From assembly GCA_016235875.1 (NCBI GenBank), contig JACRII010000059.1, positions 1 to 41,829 on the forward strand: a stretch of DNA of 41,829 bases, read 5' to 3'. The notes beneath the pieces are model-generated. The model did no database searches, was not told the DNA's origin, and was given only the letters and a program-made list of their open reading frames with translations. The stretch is from Planctomycetota bacterium (GTDB lineage: Bacteria > Planctomycetota > Brocadiia > Brocadiales > Brocadiaceae). The position numbers were made by a program, and so were the translations under genes. Within the stretch, counting starts at the first letter, position 1. The number at the start of each line of letters is the position of its first letter. Positions 26,362-34,843 of the stretch are shown here, piece by piece.

Positions 26362-28214
26362 ATGAAGAAATTGTTGAATACATTATTTCTGACCGTCTTT
26401 TTTGCGCTGGGCAGCGTATCGGGCTTCTTGCTGCCGGTTTATTCTTATGAAGTTGCCCCGATTAGTGGTGCCGACACGAGCGCGGATACGGTAATAGCCG
26501 ACTCGCAAAATGACTTTTCCGGAGTACAAGGTCAGGATAACTGGTTCTATGGATACTACACCAACTGCGGCAATAGTTCATCGTTTACCCAGATGACATA
26601 TGATACCAGCGGATGGTGGGAGGAAGCTGAGACACAACCTCCGTGGACACTTCTTCGATACAATGGAGGCAATCCGAGTTCAAATCATTGCGCGGTTCGC
26701 CGCTGGATAAGCGAGGTAAGCGGGGATATCGTTATCACAGGCAGGGTAAATAAAAATGATATCAGCGGTGGAGACGGAATTACAGCAAGTATATTGGTTG
26801 ACGGCGTCAACGTATGGTCGCAGGATATTGCATACAACGACTCGACAGGCGTCACTTACGAGGTCAATGCTACCGTAATGTTGATTCTATAGTTGATTTT
26901 GTGATTTCCCCGGGTGAAAATGGTAGCGAGGCTTACGATACCTCCGATTTCACAGCCACAATATCAGGATCAGGAGTACCCAGTTTTGAAGTTAATGTTA
27001 CAGGAGATGAACCGGATGCAGACCTGACGGATGGGGTATGCGATGTAGACCTGTCCACAGACGGCAACCAGTGCACCCTGCGGGCGGCAATCCAGGAGGC
27101 CAACAAGAGAGAGGGTGAAGACACGATTACCTTCGAATCGAGCATTTCGGCAATCAGTCCGGAAAAATCACTGCCGGATATAACCGAAACGGTGACAATT
27201 GACGCCTCAAGCCATTCTTCAAACGTGGAATTAAATGGATCGAATGCGGGCAAAAATGCCGACGGATTCTCTGTCAAGAAGGGAGACCTTACGATAAAGA
27301 ATCTGACCGTTAGTGGATTCTCCAGGAACGGCGTCAAATCCGATGGGTATGTGCAGTTGTCAACTGTCGAGGTAACTGATAATAAAGCCTATGGTGTCTT
27401 TGCCAAAAGCGACATTGTCATTTCTGGGACAGAAACAACGGTAAGCAAATTCAATAAAAATGGGAAAATCGGTCTTTACAGTCAGACGGGAAATGTGGCG
27501 GCCAATGATGCAACGCTGCAAGTCGAGAACAACGGAGATGCCGGTATCGTTTCCGAAGGAGGAGACGTCATCATTAATTTCGTGCCGGGCACACATCTGC
27601 CAACCTATGTGGGAAAACAAAGCATTATCAAAGGCAATGGCAAGAGTGGGATTATTGCCAATGGGCGGGGGAAGCAGAAAGAAGATACAGACGACGAATA
27701 CTACGGTAATGTTAGAGCCAGCTATATAGTAGTGGAAGGTAACGGCGTTAAAATAAAGAAAGATGGGATAGCGCTAAAACCGAGTCTGAAGAATGCTGGG
27801 CATGGCATTTACGCGTCGAACTACGTTGAGTTAATAGAACCGCGTGTAGTGGACAACAAAGGTTACGGAATTGTTTCCAAATACGATGTTATCATATATG
27901 GCAGTGAAACGGCGACAAACGAGTTCAATAATAATGGAGGAGCCGGTATATACAGTCAATTGGGAAATGTCGCTGCTCGTGACGTCATAATATCGGTGGA
28001 GGAAAATGGGCGTTTCGGTATCGGGGCCAACAAGGGAGGTGCTTTTCTGAACGACGCCACAGTAATCAATAACAAGGGAATAGGCATTGTGGTTGGCGGA
28101 GATCTATCCATTAACAAAGGAAAAGTTTGCGACAATAAAGGTGGTGAGATAAAAGTAAAAGGGCAGGAGTCCATTGGGGAGGACGTCGTGATTTGTGACA
28201 ATGAAACTCAGTAG
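26362..28214 (+). pseudogene. Secreted CSLREA/parallel beta-helix surface protein, broken by one frameshift
   Basis: Two overlapping frames make one protein of about 617 aa. The first (26362-26892) has a signal peptide (residues 1-29, core LLNTLFLTVFFALGSVSGF), an AGGAGGG ribosome site and an N-terminal beta domain, and ends ...VNATV-MLIL. The second continues as NVDSIVDFVISPG from 26877, one base back. The join at 26875-26880 (GTAATG) would be restored by one extra A. The second part holds a CSLREA-type motif (GNQCTLRAAIQEANK) and many short right-handed beta-helix turns (NNKGYGI, GAGIYSQLGNVA). Such proteins are exported and often surface-bound. No slippery heptamer is seen, so mutation or a sequencing error is more likely than programmed frameshifting. 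No sorting signal is visible at the C-terminus. Confidence 0.8.
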
Positions 28215-28404
28215 GCATATAAGGTCGGGTGAGGGGAAGCGCGCCTAACAGGGAATGGGAAAGATGCAACGACTCCCGTTTCGAGAAACGCCAAACGTCT
28301 AACGAACTGATTTTGTAACCGGAAAACAGATGTAGTTGAATGGACAGTCCACCCCCTGCGCCCCCGCCAGCGGGGGACAGTTGGAGGTGGTATAAAATCT
28401 ACAT

Positions 28405-28442
28405 GCCTCTCGTTCCCAAGCTCCAGTTTGGGAACGAGAGGC
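28405..28442. repeat. CTCGTTCCCAAG-type hairpin
   Basis: Perfect 15-bp arms GCCTCTCGTTCCCAA and TTGGGAACGAGAGGC around an 8-base loop. It is a known style of dispersed repeat. A second hairpin CCCCCGC / GCGGGGG lies at about 28362-28376. Both fill the gap between the beta-helix gene and the DUF488 gene and may stop transcription from either side. Confidence 0.75.
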
Positions 28443-28466
28443 GAAGCAGACCCATCAGCATAGAAT

Positions 28467-28811
28467 CTATAGTTGTTCCAATATTTCCTTCAGAGCAACG
28501 GCGCTGTTGTGTTTCTCATCCCGGGCTGCATACACAAGGGTAATTGTGCCCTCTTTGCTTTTCTGCTTCAAGAGGTTGACCGCATCTTTGTTTTGTTCGA
28601 GCTCGACCCTGTATCGTTTGCAGAACTGTTCCCATTTTGCTGGGTCGTGACCGAACCATTTTCTCAATTCTGTGCCTGGCGCCACATCCTTAAGCCACAA
28701 ATCAACCGACGCACGTTCCTTTGTAATGCCGCGCGGCCACAGCCGTTCGACCAGTATCCTGAAACCATCCCCTTTTGACGGCTTTTCGTAAACCCGTTTT
28801 AATGTAATCAT
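28467..28811 (-). CDS. DUF488 family protein (YeaO-like)
   Basis: 114 aa, the usual size of the short DUF488 family. Characteristic stretches are VERLWPRGITKE, LWLKDVAPG, LRKWFGHDP and the C-terminal ITLVYAARDEKHNSA. The structure-based role is unknown; some members are found near stress and metal genes. AGGGA lies about 8 bases before the ATG. It is a single gene, flanked by repeats on both sides, so context gives no clue. The family call is firm, the function open. Confidence 0.88.
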   Translation of the reverse strand: MITLKRVYEKPSKGDGFRILVERLWPRGITKERASVDLWLKDVAPGTELRKWFGHDPAKWEQFCKRYRVELEQNKDAVNLLKQKSKEGTITLVYAARDEKHNSAVALKEILEQL

Positions 28812-28847
28812 AGTGTTTTCCCTATGGGTACTGTGGTTTATTTTATA

Positions 28848-28963
28848 GCTGGTTCAATTTTGCAGATTGAACCAGAAGGTTGAACTGTCCATATAGCTTG
28901 AACTTGTGCCAAGAATCTGAACGTGCCAAATATTTAGGTTCAATCGAGGACGATTGAACCAGC
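28848..28963 (-). repeat. GCTGGTTC palindromic element, long copy in inverse orientation (116 bp)
   Basis: Reverse complement of the 22636-22753 copy, with the same 27-base end (GCTGGTTCAATCGTCCTCGA and onward), the same central AGTTCAAGCT and the same other end GGTTCAATCTGCAA. It lies between the DUF488 gene and the NosL-like gene. A repeat of the type AATCATGTAAATCTTGTTCA follows at about 28996. Confidence 0.75.
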
Positions 28964-29024
28964 CGTAGAAAAAAGAGGCGATTGTAAAATTTCAAATCAT
29001 GTAAATCTTGTTCATCCTGTCAAA

Positions 29025-29441
29025 TTATTCATCAAGACTAAACGGGTCGTCAGTCATCGTGCCATGAAATTTTTCGGCATGGGTAATGGCGTCCTGTCGC
29101 TGTTGAAATACGTGGATGCGGTTATCGTTGGTTTCATTTGTGATTAGCTCGCTTTCCACAAAATAGGCCATGTACGAGTCTATCTTATTACCCCTTATTT
29201 CATCGGTGACAACAACATGATCTATCAATGTGACGTTGTTTTTGAACCATCGAGATGCGCAGTAGATGGAGCAAAACTTTTTCGTCGACTTCTCCTTAAG
29301 GACGATATCAATCTCGTAAATTGGGGTGACTGGAGAGCCATCATAGGCACAATGCGGATTTTTCAGGAATTTTTGGTAAGAGACCCCCATTAGTGCAATG
29401 AATAAAATAATAATGAGACCTATCCAGAATTTCTTTGTCAT
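29025..29441 (-). CDS. Membrane-anchored NosL/TRASH-like metal-binding protein
   Basis: 138 aa from the ATG at 29441. One N-terminal hydrophobic segment (6-22) anchors the rest outside the membrane. Cysteines C31, C57 and C61 (C-x25-C-x3-C, seen as HCAYDG and FCSIYC) recall the metal-binding TRASH motif. The C-terminal half (VESELITNETNDNRIHVFQQRQDAITHAEKFHG) resembles NosL, a copper chaperone for nitrous oxide reductase assembly. A copper or other soft-metal role is inferred. It is the last gene of the seven-gene minus-strand operon, 20 bp after the polytopic membrane protein. An open frame continues 165 bp upstream inside that gene and is rejected as the start. Confidence 0.65.
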   Translation of the reverse strand: MTKKFWIGLIIILFIALMGVSYQKFLKNPHCAYDGSPVTPIYEIDIVLKEKSTKKFCSIYCASRWFKNNVTLIDHVVVTDEIRGNKIDSYMAYFVESELITNETNDNRIHVFQQRQDAITHAEKFHGTMTDDPFSLDE

Positions 29442-29461
29442 ATCTATCCTGTTAATCCTGT

Positions 29462-30487
29462 CTAAATTAAAATTAAATGTATCGTTATCATAATGATAGA
29501 AGCAAGAAAACAGAAGACAGAGACATTGTTTACTTTCAACAAAAGCCGCTCTGTTATAAGCCGTGCTTCTCCATTCTTGCAAAGAAGCCTGATGATGCCC
29601 ATCCAACCAATTGCGAAGGTACCAATGACAAATAAACCGAGCATAATAGGGGCGTCAGGAACCATACCATTCCCCATAAAGCAGTAGATACAGTGATGAT
29701 AGGGAAGCTGCATGAGTCTCGGGGCGATATTTTCAATGAACGTGTATATCACAACAGGGATATTGATAATTCCAATTGCATACTGACTGTAAAGGACGAT
29801 CTTTCGTGGCAGTGATGTCACCGATACCCATTTCTTCGACATGCTTGTAAACAATAAGGCTATGAGGAGTATATTCGTAACATAGTACACAATAAATAAA
29901 ATCTTTTGAAAGTTTCTTCCAAAGACAGCTTGTGGAATCATAGCCGAAGGTCTCATGGGCACGTCAAAGAAGGTGGCACAGCAGGAGACGGACATCAATG
30001 GTTTCATACGGATAACATAATAAATATCCCCAATGCCATCGGCTAAAAGCACGCCGCAGACGATGAGAAGAAAGAGCAGATTTTTCCTGGCAAGTGGCGC
30101 TGTGGGAGTAGATTTATCAATGTAATAACACAACAGCCAGCCGCCCATGATGAAAAAAGAGATGGGTTTGATGATCTGTAAAAAGGTGACTGTGGACGGG
30201 AAAATCTGCGTAACGCCAAACATGCACATAGCCCCGGGTATTTCAGACACGAAGCTCTGGAGCATGAAGTAGAACCAAGGCCAGACAATCATCCGTACAG
30301 AAAGGGTTACACACGCCAATAAAAAAACCAGATACCCCTTCCGTTCGAATTTACTCTTATCCTCTAAGGGTACAGTTGTTTTAAAACTAAGGAGGGTTCT
30401 TATCGTCGATAAAAACAAAAAACCACCCAGGGAAAGAGAAAATATGGCTACAAACAACATGATAAGGGTATAGATATTAACGATCAT
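29462..30487 (-). CDS. Polytopic membrane protein with Cys/His clusters, unknown function
   Basis: 341 aa with about eight hydrophobic helices (near 8-28, 51-73, 103-122, 137-154, 193-214, 231-253, 280-302 and 322-341). Three conserved-looking polar clusters stand out between helices: GAMCMFG with C88, SVSCCATFFD with C169-C170, and YHHCIYC with H264, H265, C266 and C269. Such residues could bind metal or haem or form disulfides. I do not recognise the family. It lies between the ABC-2 permease (90 bp upstream) and the NosL-like gene (20 bp downstream), which points to a shared task in metal or cofactor handling at the membrane. Confidence 0.7.
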   Translation of the reverse strand: MIVNIYTLIMLFVAIFSLSLGGFLFLSTIRTLLSFKTTVPLEDKSKFERKGYLVFLLACVTLSVRMIVWPWFYFMLQSFVSEIPGAMCMFGVTQIFPSTVTFLQIIKPISFFIMGGWLLCYYIDKSTPTAPLARKNLLFLLIVCGVLLADGIGDIYYVIRMKPLMSVSCCATFFDVPMRPSAMIPQAVFGRNFQKILFIVYYVTNILLIALLFTSMSKKWVSVTSLPRKIVLYSQYAIGIINIPVVIYTFIENIAPRLMQLPYHHCIYCFMGNGMVPDAPIMLGLFVIGTFAIGWMGIIRLLCKNGEARLITERLLLKVNNVSVFCFLASIIMITIHLILI

Positions 30488-30577
30488 CAGAATAATTTAC
30501 CAAGGGTTTAGGAATCGATCTTTCAGAAGTTAAAAATGCCTGTTTGTTAGATAACATTTTACCCATTCTTCTTTAAC

Positions 30578-31306
30578 CTATTCAAACTTTCTGTAAAGCA
30601 GCTTTGTTGCCGGAAAGATGAAGAGAATGAAGAAGCCCATAAGCGCCATGGCATCTATAAGAATCATTGTTCCCGGACTGGCAGAAAAAGATTGCCACAG
30701 TCCATTAATAGTATACGTAAGGGGCATTCCATAAGCAATATATTCTAATGCTGCTGGCATGGATGAGACAGGACGGATAACACCGCAGAGAAATATCATA
30801 AGAAATCGTGGCAAATTGAGCAAAGTCTGAGCCTCAAATACTTCTCTCACTAAAACGCATAAGAGAGCGCCAAGAGACGAAAAGGCCAGGAGTGAGGGAA
30901 TGATTATCAAAATAAGGTAAAATAAATTCGGATAAAGTCCGAGGACAACAACGGAACCTATTGTTATTATGGTTGACATGATAAGGCCAAAAATAGCTCC
31001 TCCCAGCACCTTTCCCAAAAGTACTGCAGATAAGCTAATAGGTGACAGGAGTAATCTCTCCAAAGAACCGAGGCGAAGTTCAAAATTGATAACAACAGCC
31101 TCCGCAGCAGTTGTGCTAAACAGGATGGTCATGGCAATGAGTCCTGGCACTAAATCTTCAAAACTCCGTGGATTTCTTAAGTAGAAAGCCAAAATCCAGG
31201 CGACAGGAAAGACAATCCCCCAACTAATTGCAGGGGGTTTGAGGTAGTACGTCTTCATATCTTTTAAGACGATGTAGTATATGCCCCGGAAGTCATCCAT
31301 CCACAT
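30578..31306 (-). CDS. ABC-2 type transporter permease
   Basis: 242 aa with six hydrophobic segments in the ABC-2 layout, including the typical LRLGSLERLLLSPIS after helix 2 and the LPRFLMIFLCGVIRPVSSMP stretch. Members export drugs, polysaccharides or lipids; the NosY-type permeases also belong here. Start ATG with AGGTGG 9 bases upstream, and only two bases separate it from the stop of its ATPase gene, so the two form one transporter. The substrate is unknown. Confidence 0.85.
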   Translation of the reverse strand: MWMDDFRGIYYIVLKDMKTYYLKPPAISWGIVFPVAWILAFYLRNPRSFEDLVPGLIAMTILFSTTAAEAVVINFELRLGSLERLLLSPISLSAVLLGKVLGGAIFGLIMSTIITIGSVVVLGLYPNLFYLILIIIPSLLAFSSLGALLCVLVREVFEAQTLLNLPRFLMIFLCGVIRPVSSMPAALEYIAYGMPLTYTINGLWQSFSASPGTMILIDAMALMGFFILFIFPATKLLYRKFE

Positions 31307-31308
31307 TG

Positions 31309-32289
31309 CTATTTTCCACCTTTTTCGATTGACATAACAGTCGGGCTTAAACCTGTAATTTTGATGAAGGCATCTTCAAGGGTTGGTCTGATACTATTGA
31401 CGGATTGTATTTCAATACCTTTCTCCCTGATAAGCTGGCATACATTATCATATATCTTGCCGGGCATCCCACCGTGAATTCGCACTTTGTTGTAGTCCAT
31501 TACCACAAGTTTCGCTTCAGGAAGCTTGTCGGATATGTCGTGTATCAATGTGGAAGACAATTCTGCAAAAGAGAATTCAATCACAGATTCTTCTTCAGTG
31601 GCAGCCTTCAGGGCTTTTGGTGTATCAATTTTAACGATCCGTCCCTTTACCAATATAGCAATACGGTCACATAAAATATCCGCTTCTTCCAAATAGTGGG
31701 TTGTAATAAAGAGGGTTACTCCTTGCTGACGGAGGTTGCCGATCAAATTTCGCAAAGAGCGAGCCGCCACCACATCTAAACCAACGGTAGGTTCGTCAAG
31801 GAAGACAATTTTAGGATCATGAATCAGGGCAGCCGCAATTGTTAAAGCCCGCTTCATACCATGGGAAAACATGCGAAAGGGACTGTCTTTCCGTTCAAAA
31901 AGTCCAAAGGTTTTTAGCAAGTCCTCTGCCTTTTTTCTACGCGCTAAGCGTGGAACACCATAAAGCTGCGCCACGAATAGCAGGTTATCAAGGGCAGACA
32001 ATTCATCGTAAAGGTTAGAGAATTCAGGAACAACCCCAACACGTTTCTTAACTTCTGTTATTTCTGTATTTATATCAAAACCCAGAATGGAAGCATTTCC
32101 GTCTGTGGGCTTGGATAGACCGGTAAGGAGCCTGATCGTCGTGGTCTTCCCGGCGCCATTGGGGCCGAGAAAACCAAATATTTCGCCTTCTTTAACGTCA
32201 AAGTCAATATGGTCAAGGGCGAGAAGCCTCCCATAAAACTTTGTTAAATGAGATACGTGAATTACTATTTCTTTTAAAACCACTTCCAT
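31309..32289 (-). CDS. ABC transporter ATP-binding protein (DrrA/NosF-like)
   Basis: 326 aa from the ATG at 32289 (a GTG three codons upstream is possible). Walker A GPNGAGKT, signature FSHGMKRAL in place of LSGGQ, Walker B IVFLDEP and switch THYLEEAD are all present (residues about 42-49, 141-149, 161-167 and 196-203). The modified signature is common in ATPases that pair with ABC-2 permeases. A C-terminal extension of about 90 residues ends with the usual RPTLEDAFIKITG. It energises the permease encoded directly downstream. The start overlaps the 3' end of the Trp-rich small gene by 16 bases. Confidence 0.9.
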   Translation of the reverse strand: MEVVLKEIVIHVSHLTKFYGRLLALDHIDFDVKEGEIFGFLGPNGAGKTTTIRLLTGLSKPTDGNASILGFDINTEITEVKKRVGVVPEFSNLYDELSALDNLLFVAQLYGVPRLARRKKAEDLLKTFGLFERKDSPFRMFSHGMKRALTIAAALIHDPKIVFLDEPTVGLDVVAARSLRNLIGNLRQQGVTLFITTHYLEEADILCDRIAILVKGRIVKIDTPKALKAATEEESVIEFSFAELSSTLIHDISDKLPEAKLVVMDYNKVRIHGGMPGKIYDNVCQLIREKGIEIQSVNSIRPTLEDAFIKITGLSPTVMSIEKGGK

Positions 32290-32465
32290 AGCCACCACTT
32301 TTCAAACAGAATCTTTCCCCAGTGCCACAGTCTGCCAGGTTTTTTCATATTTACGGAAGGTTTTGGTGCTGCGTAAAAGTTTACCTTGGCACAGTCGGCC
32401 TTGCCATCTCCCATTTCGAAAATACAATATCCCATACCTTCTTCATACTCCTTCGTGGGAGACAT
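32274..32465 (-). CDS. Small Trp-rich protein, unknown function
   Basis: 63 aa, not recognised. Two cysteines (C14, C25) and a C-terminus crowded with tryptophans ([19 protein letters not shown]) are notable. It fills the 21-bp-plus space between two ABC ATPase genes and overlaps the start of the next one, so it sits as a real operon member would. Starts at 32465 or at the second ATG (32435) are possible; GAAGGAG lies upstream of an intermediate ATG in the same frame region. It could be a small membrane-associated subunit or metallochaperone. Chance reading frame cannot be excluded. Confidence 0.5.
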   Translation of the reverse strand: MSPTKEYEEGMGYCIFEMGDGKADCAKVNFYAAPKPSVNMKKPGRLWHWGKILFEKWWLWKWF

Positions 32466-32486
32466 ACCCTTTATTTTTGATGCTAT

Positions 32487-33158
32487 TTACACAATCATAC
32501 CATTTTTCATTTTAAACAACACGTCAGCAATCTTTTCAAACGAAGTATCATGGGTTGCAACGAGTATGGTTGCACCGCTGGACTTCAGTTCTGTTAAAAG
32601 TTTCAGCACTTGTTCACTGGTTTCTTCATCTATATTAGATGTGGGTTCATCAGCAATGATAATTTCAGGATTATTTACCAGTGCCCGTGCAATGGCTACC
32701 CGCTGCTGCTGTCCTCCGCTGAGTTCTTCGGGGCTATGGTCTAACCTGTCGCCGAGTTCCATCTTTTCTAAAAGTATTTTGGCCCTTTCGAAACGTTTTT
32801 TGGGACTGATACCAACTGGAATGAGGGGATACGACACATTTTCCCAACTCGTGAGCCTTGGGATAAGATGAAAGTCCTGAAAGATAAAACCGATCTTTTC
32901 ACGCCGTAATCTTGAAAGTGCTATATCCGAAAATGAAGTGATATCTTCTCCGTATATGAATATCTTGCCATCAGTGGGTCTGTCCAGGGTGCCGATGATA
33001 TTCAAGAGGGTGGTTTTCCCGGAGCCAGAGGGTCCATGCAATACCACAAAGCTGTTTTTTGAAATATGTAAGCTGATGTCCTGTATAGCACATACTTCGT
33101 GGCGAGTATGGCAGTGGTACGATTTACAAAGCCCTTCTGTTTTTATAATTGATTTCAT
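32487..33158 (-). CDS. ABC transporter ATP-binding protein, LolD/MacB-type
   Basis: 223 aa, the size of LolD and stand-alone MacB ATPases. Walker A GPSGSGKT (42-49), Q-loop FQDFHLIP, signature LSGGQQQR (146-153), Walker B IIIADEP (166-172) and switch H in VATHD. These ATPases drive mechanotransmission through FtsX-like permeases, moving lipoproteins, peptides or signals without classical transport. The cognate permease gene lies upstream, separated by 222 bp of repeat sequence. An HCHTRHEVC stretch near the N-terminus (15-23) is rich in Cys and His, unusual for the family. Confidence 0.9.
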   Translation of the reverse strand: MKSIIKTEGLCKSYHCHTRHEVCAIQDISLHISKNSFVVLHGPSGSGKTTLLNIIGTLDRPTDGKIFIYGEDITSFSDIALSRLRREKIGFIFQDFHLIPRLTSWENVSYPLIPVGISPKKRFERAKILLEKMELGDRLDHSPEELSGGQQQRVAIARALVNNPEIIIADEPTSNIDEETSEQVLKLLTELKSSGATILVATHDTSFEKIADVLFKMKNGMIV

Positions 33159-33215
33159 AGTTACACAATATCAAACGAAACTCTCATGAACCCTTGGTAC
33201 ACAAAGAATGTATCA

Positions 33216-33364
33216 CCCTCCCTTGATCCCTCCCATCAATGGAGGGAAAGTTCCCTCGCCCCTTGTGGGAGAGGGTTGGGGTGAGGGGGATTCCTGGAGG
33301 ATACTATTAAATTTTATAACCACCCCAGTCCCCTCCTTCGCAAGGAGGGGATAGAGGGGTGGTT
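33216..33364. repeat. Dispersed palindromes between permease and ATPase genes
   Basis: 33318-33364 has arms AACCACCCC / GGGGTGGTT and an inner stem CCCCTCCTT / AAGGAGGGG with CGC loop. 33216-33290 holds a second inverted repeat (CCCTCCC / GGAGGG and CCCTCGCCCC / GTGAGGGGG). They split an operon that is otherwise compact and could reduce expression of the genes downstream. Confidence 0.6.
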
Positions 33365-33380
33365 TTATTAAGTAGATTCC

Positions 33381-34529
33381 TTATTTCATCGATACAACCG
33401 GCGACTCGGTTGACGCCCTCCATGAAGAATAGACGCTGCTGACCATAGTTAATATAAAGGCAAAGAAAAAGCTGAGCATACATGGCAAAGGCAGAAACCT
33501 TGCAGGCAGGGTAAATTTCGGCAACATGGTTATCTCTGCAACAAAGAATTGCGCAATAAATACACCATTAAAACCCTTAACCCATAAAATGGATAATAGT
33601 ATAGCAATGGTAGCGCCTAGTAAACTGATGAGTAGTTGCTCAAAGGAAATCACTTCTAACACCTCCAGGGTATTCCATCCAGTGGCCTTCATAATACCGA
33701 TTTCCTTTTTCCGCTCAGATAATCCGAAGCCTGAGGCTACCAAGATTGCAGGCACGCCCAGGGACAAGGCGACGAGATATAATGCGCTAAAAATACCTTC
33801 TTTGAGCATAAAACCCTTTTTAAAATACAATTCGACCATGTGTTTGTCCTGCAATCTGTAAGGCTCGTTCTGAAAAATATCATACAGGTCGGTCGCGATC
33901 TCTGAGTTGTGTCCCGGCAGGGTGTGGATTTGTATGTCTGTTGCTACATCCAGCTTGCCAAACAGTTCTCCCGCATCCTTGAAGGACATGAGTATCATAG
34001 AAGACCCCCAGATGCTAGATGCTGAGGAAAAGAATCCCACAACGGTAAAGGTCTTGCGCTGTTGTCCCCTCATGCTGAACTGGTCACCGGTTCTTAAGTG
34101 AAAATGCTCTGCCAGTTCATGGCCAACAACAACCTCGTTTGGATTTTCAAATATTCTGCCCGAAATACAGGAGATGGACTCCGGCAGGTCTTCTTTATTG
34201 ACACCAACGATCACTGCCAGTTTGTTCTGCACAAAAGCCCGTCCGATAATGCGCGGTATCGCCTTTGTTACCCCAAATATCTTTTTAATCTCATCCAGAT
34301 ACTTTAAGGGAATGGCCGCATTTCTGCCGAATTCATCAAAGGTCAGATAGAGGTCTGCGCCCTCCTTGACAGAAGTGAGTGATTGCGCCTTTATGCCTTC
34401 CGAAATGGCGATGGCGGTAATAAAGGGTGAGAGGATGGCAATAATGCAAAGACAGACGACAAAGGTCTTTGTTTTGTGCCGTAATAAGTTTTCAGTTGCC
34501 AGGAGAAGTAGATTAATGTGTTTATTCAA
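33381..34529 (-). CDS. FtsX-like / MacB-type ABC permease
   Basis: 382 aa in the FtsX layout: one N-terminal membrane helix (about 22-45), a large extracytoplasmic MacB-PCD domain (about 50-235), and three C-terminal helices with the conserved SERKKEIGIMKATGW loop after the second. No ATG is available near the start; TTG at 34527-34529 is used, with AGG about ten bases upstream. It should pair with the LolD/MacB-type ATPase that follows. No adaptor (MacA) or TolC gene is present in the window. First gene of the minus-strand transport operon. Confidence 0.88.
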   Translation of the reverse strand: MNKHINLLLLATENLLRHKTKTFVVCLCIIAILSPFITAIAISEGIKAQSLTSVKEGADLYLTFDEFGRNAAIPLKYLDEIKKIFGVTKAIPRIIGRAFVQNKLAVIVGVNKEDLPESISCISGRIFENPNEVVVGHELAEHFHLRTGDQFSMRGQQRKTFTVVGFFSSASSIWGSSMILMSFKDAGELFGKLDVATDIQIHTLPGHNSEIATDLYDIFQNEPYRLQDKHMVELYFKKGFMLKEGIFSALYLVALSLGVPAILVASGFGLSERKKEIGIMKATGWNTLEVLEVISFEQLLISLLGATIAILLSILWVKGFNGVFIAQFFVAEITMLPKFTLPARFLPLPCMLSFFFAFILTMVSSVYSSWRASTESPVVSMK

Positions 34530-34570
34530 TTCTTTTTAACCTGCGATACTATTTTCAGAAACGTTAGTTC

Positions 34571-34719
34571 ACCGCAGAGGACGCCGGGAGCGCAGAGAAA
34601 GTATACTCTGAACGACTGGTTTTAGTTATATCAATTTTGTTGGGTTGTGAGGGTTAGTTGGGTTAACTCAACAAACCCTATAACTAAGTAAACTCAATCT
34701 GCTCTAAGGTCTCTGTGGT
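34571..34719. repeat. Inverted-repeat block between divergent genes
   Basis: The arms ACCGCAGAG (34571) and CTCTGTGGT (to 34719) enclose TAGTTAT / ATAACTA and GTTGGGTT-type hairpins. The whole 314-bp gap before the DUF1566 gene is repeat-like, with no gene. Confidence 0.5.
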
Positions 34720-34784
34720 TTAAAACGTTTGTTATTATATTGAAAATATCTTCAGGTATTCAATGGAATTCTGTCTATTTGTGG

Positions 34785-34813
34785 TTGACATACGCTATTT
34801 CAAGAGATAGTGT
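34785..34813 (+). promoter_or_regulatory. Weak promoter candidate for the DUF1566 gene
   Basis: TTGACA at 34785-34790, 17 bases, then TAGTGT at 34808-34813, 30 bp before the ATG. The -35 box is perfect and the -10 poor. Confidence 0.3.
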
Positions 34814-34843
34814 GCTGAAAATTGAAGAAGAAAGATAAAATAA

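Noticed and set aside
26814-26876. Separate start for the second beta-helix frame
   Set aside because: The residues before NVDSIVDF are an out-of-frame reading of the first frame, with no ribosome site; a single frameshifted gene explains both.
26870-26890. Programmed -1 ribosomal frameshift in the beta-helix gene
   Set aside because: No X-XXY-YYZ heptamer and no clear downstream pseudoknot; a single-base loss is simpler.
29442-29606. Longer start for the NosL-like protein
   Set aside because: The extension overlaps the membrane protein gene and has no signal-peptide sense, while the ATG at 29441 directly precedes the anchor helix.
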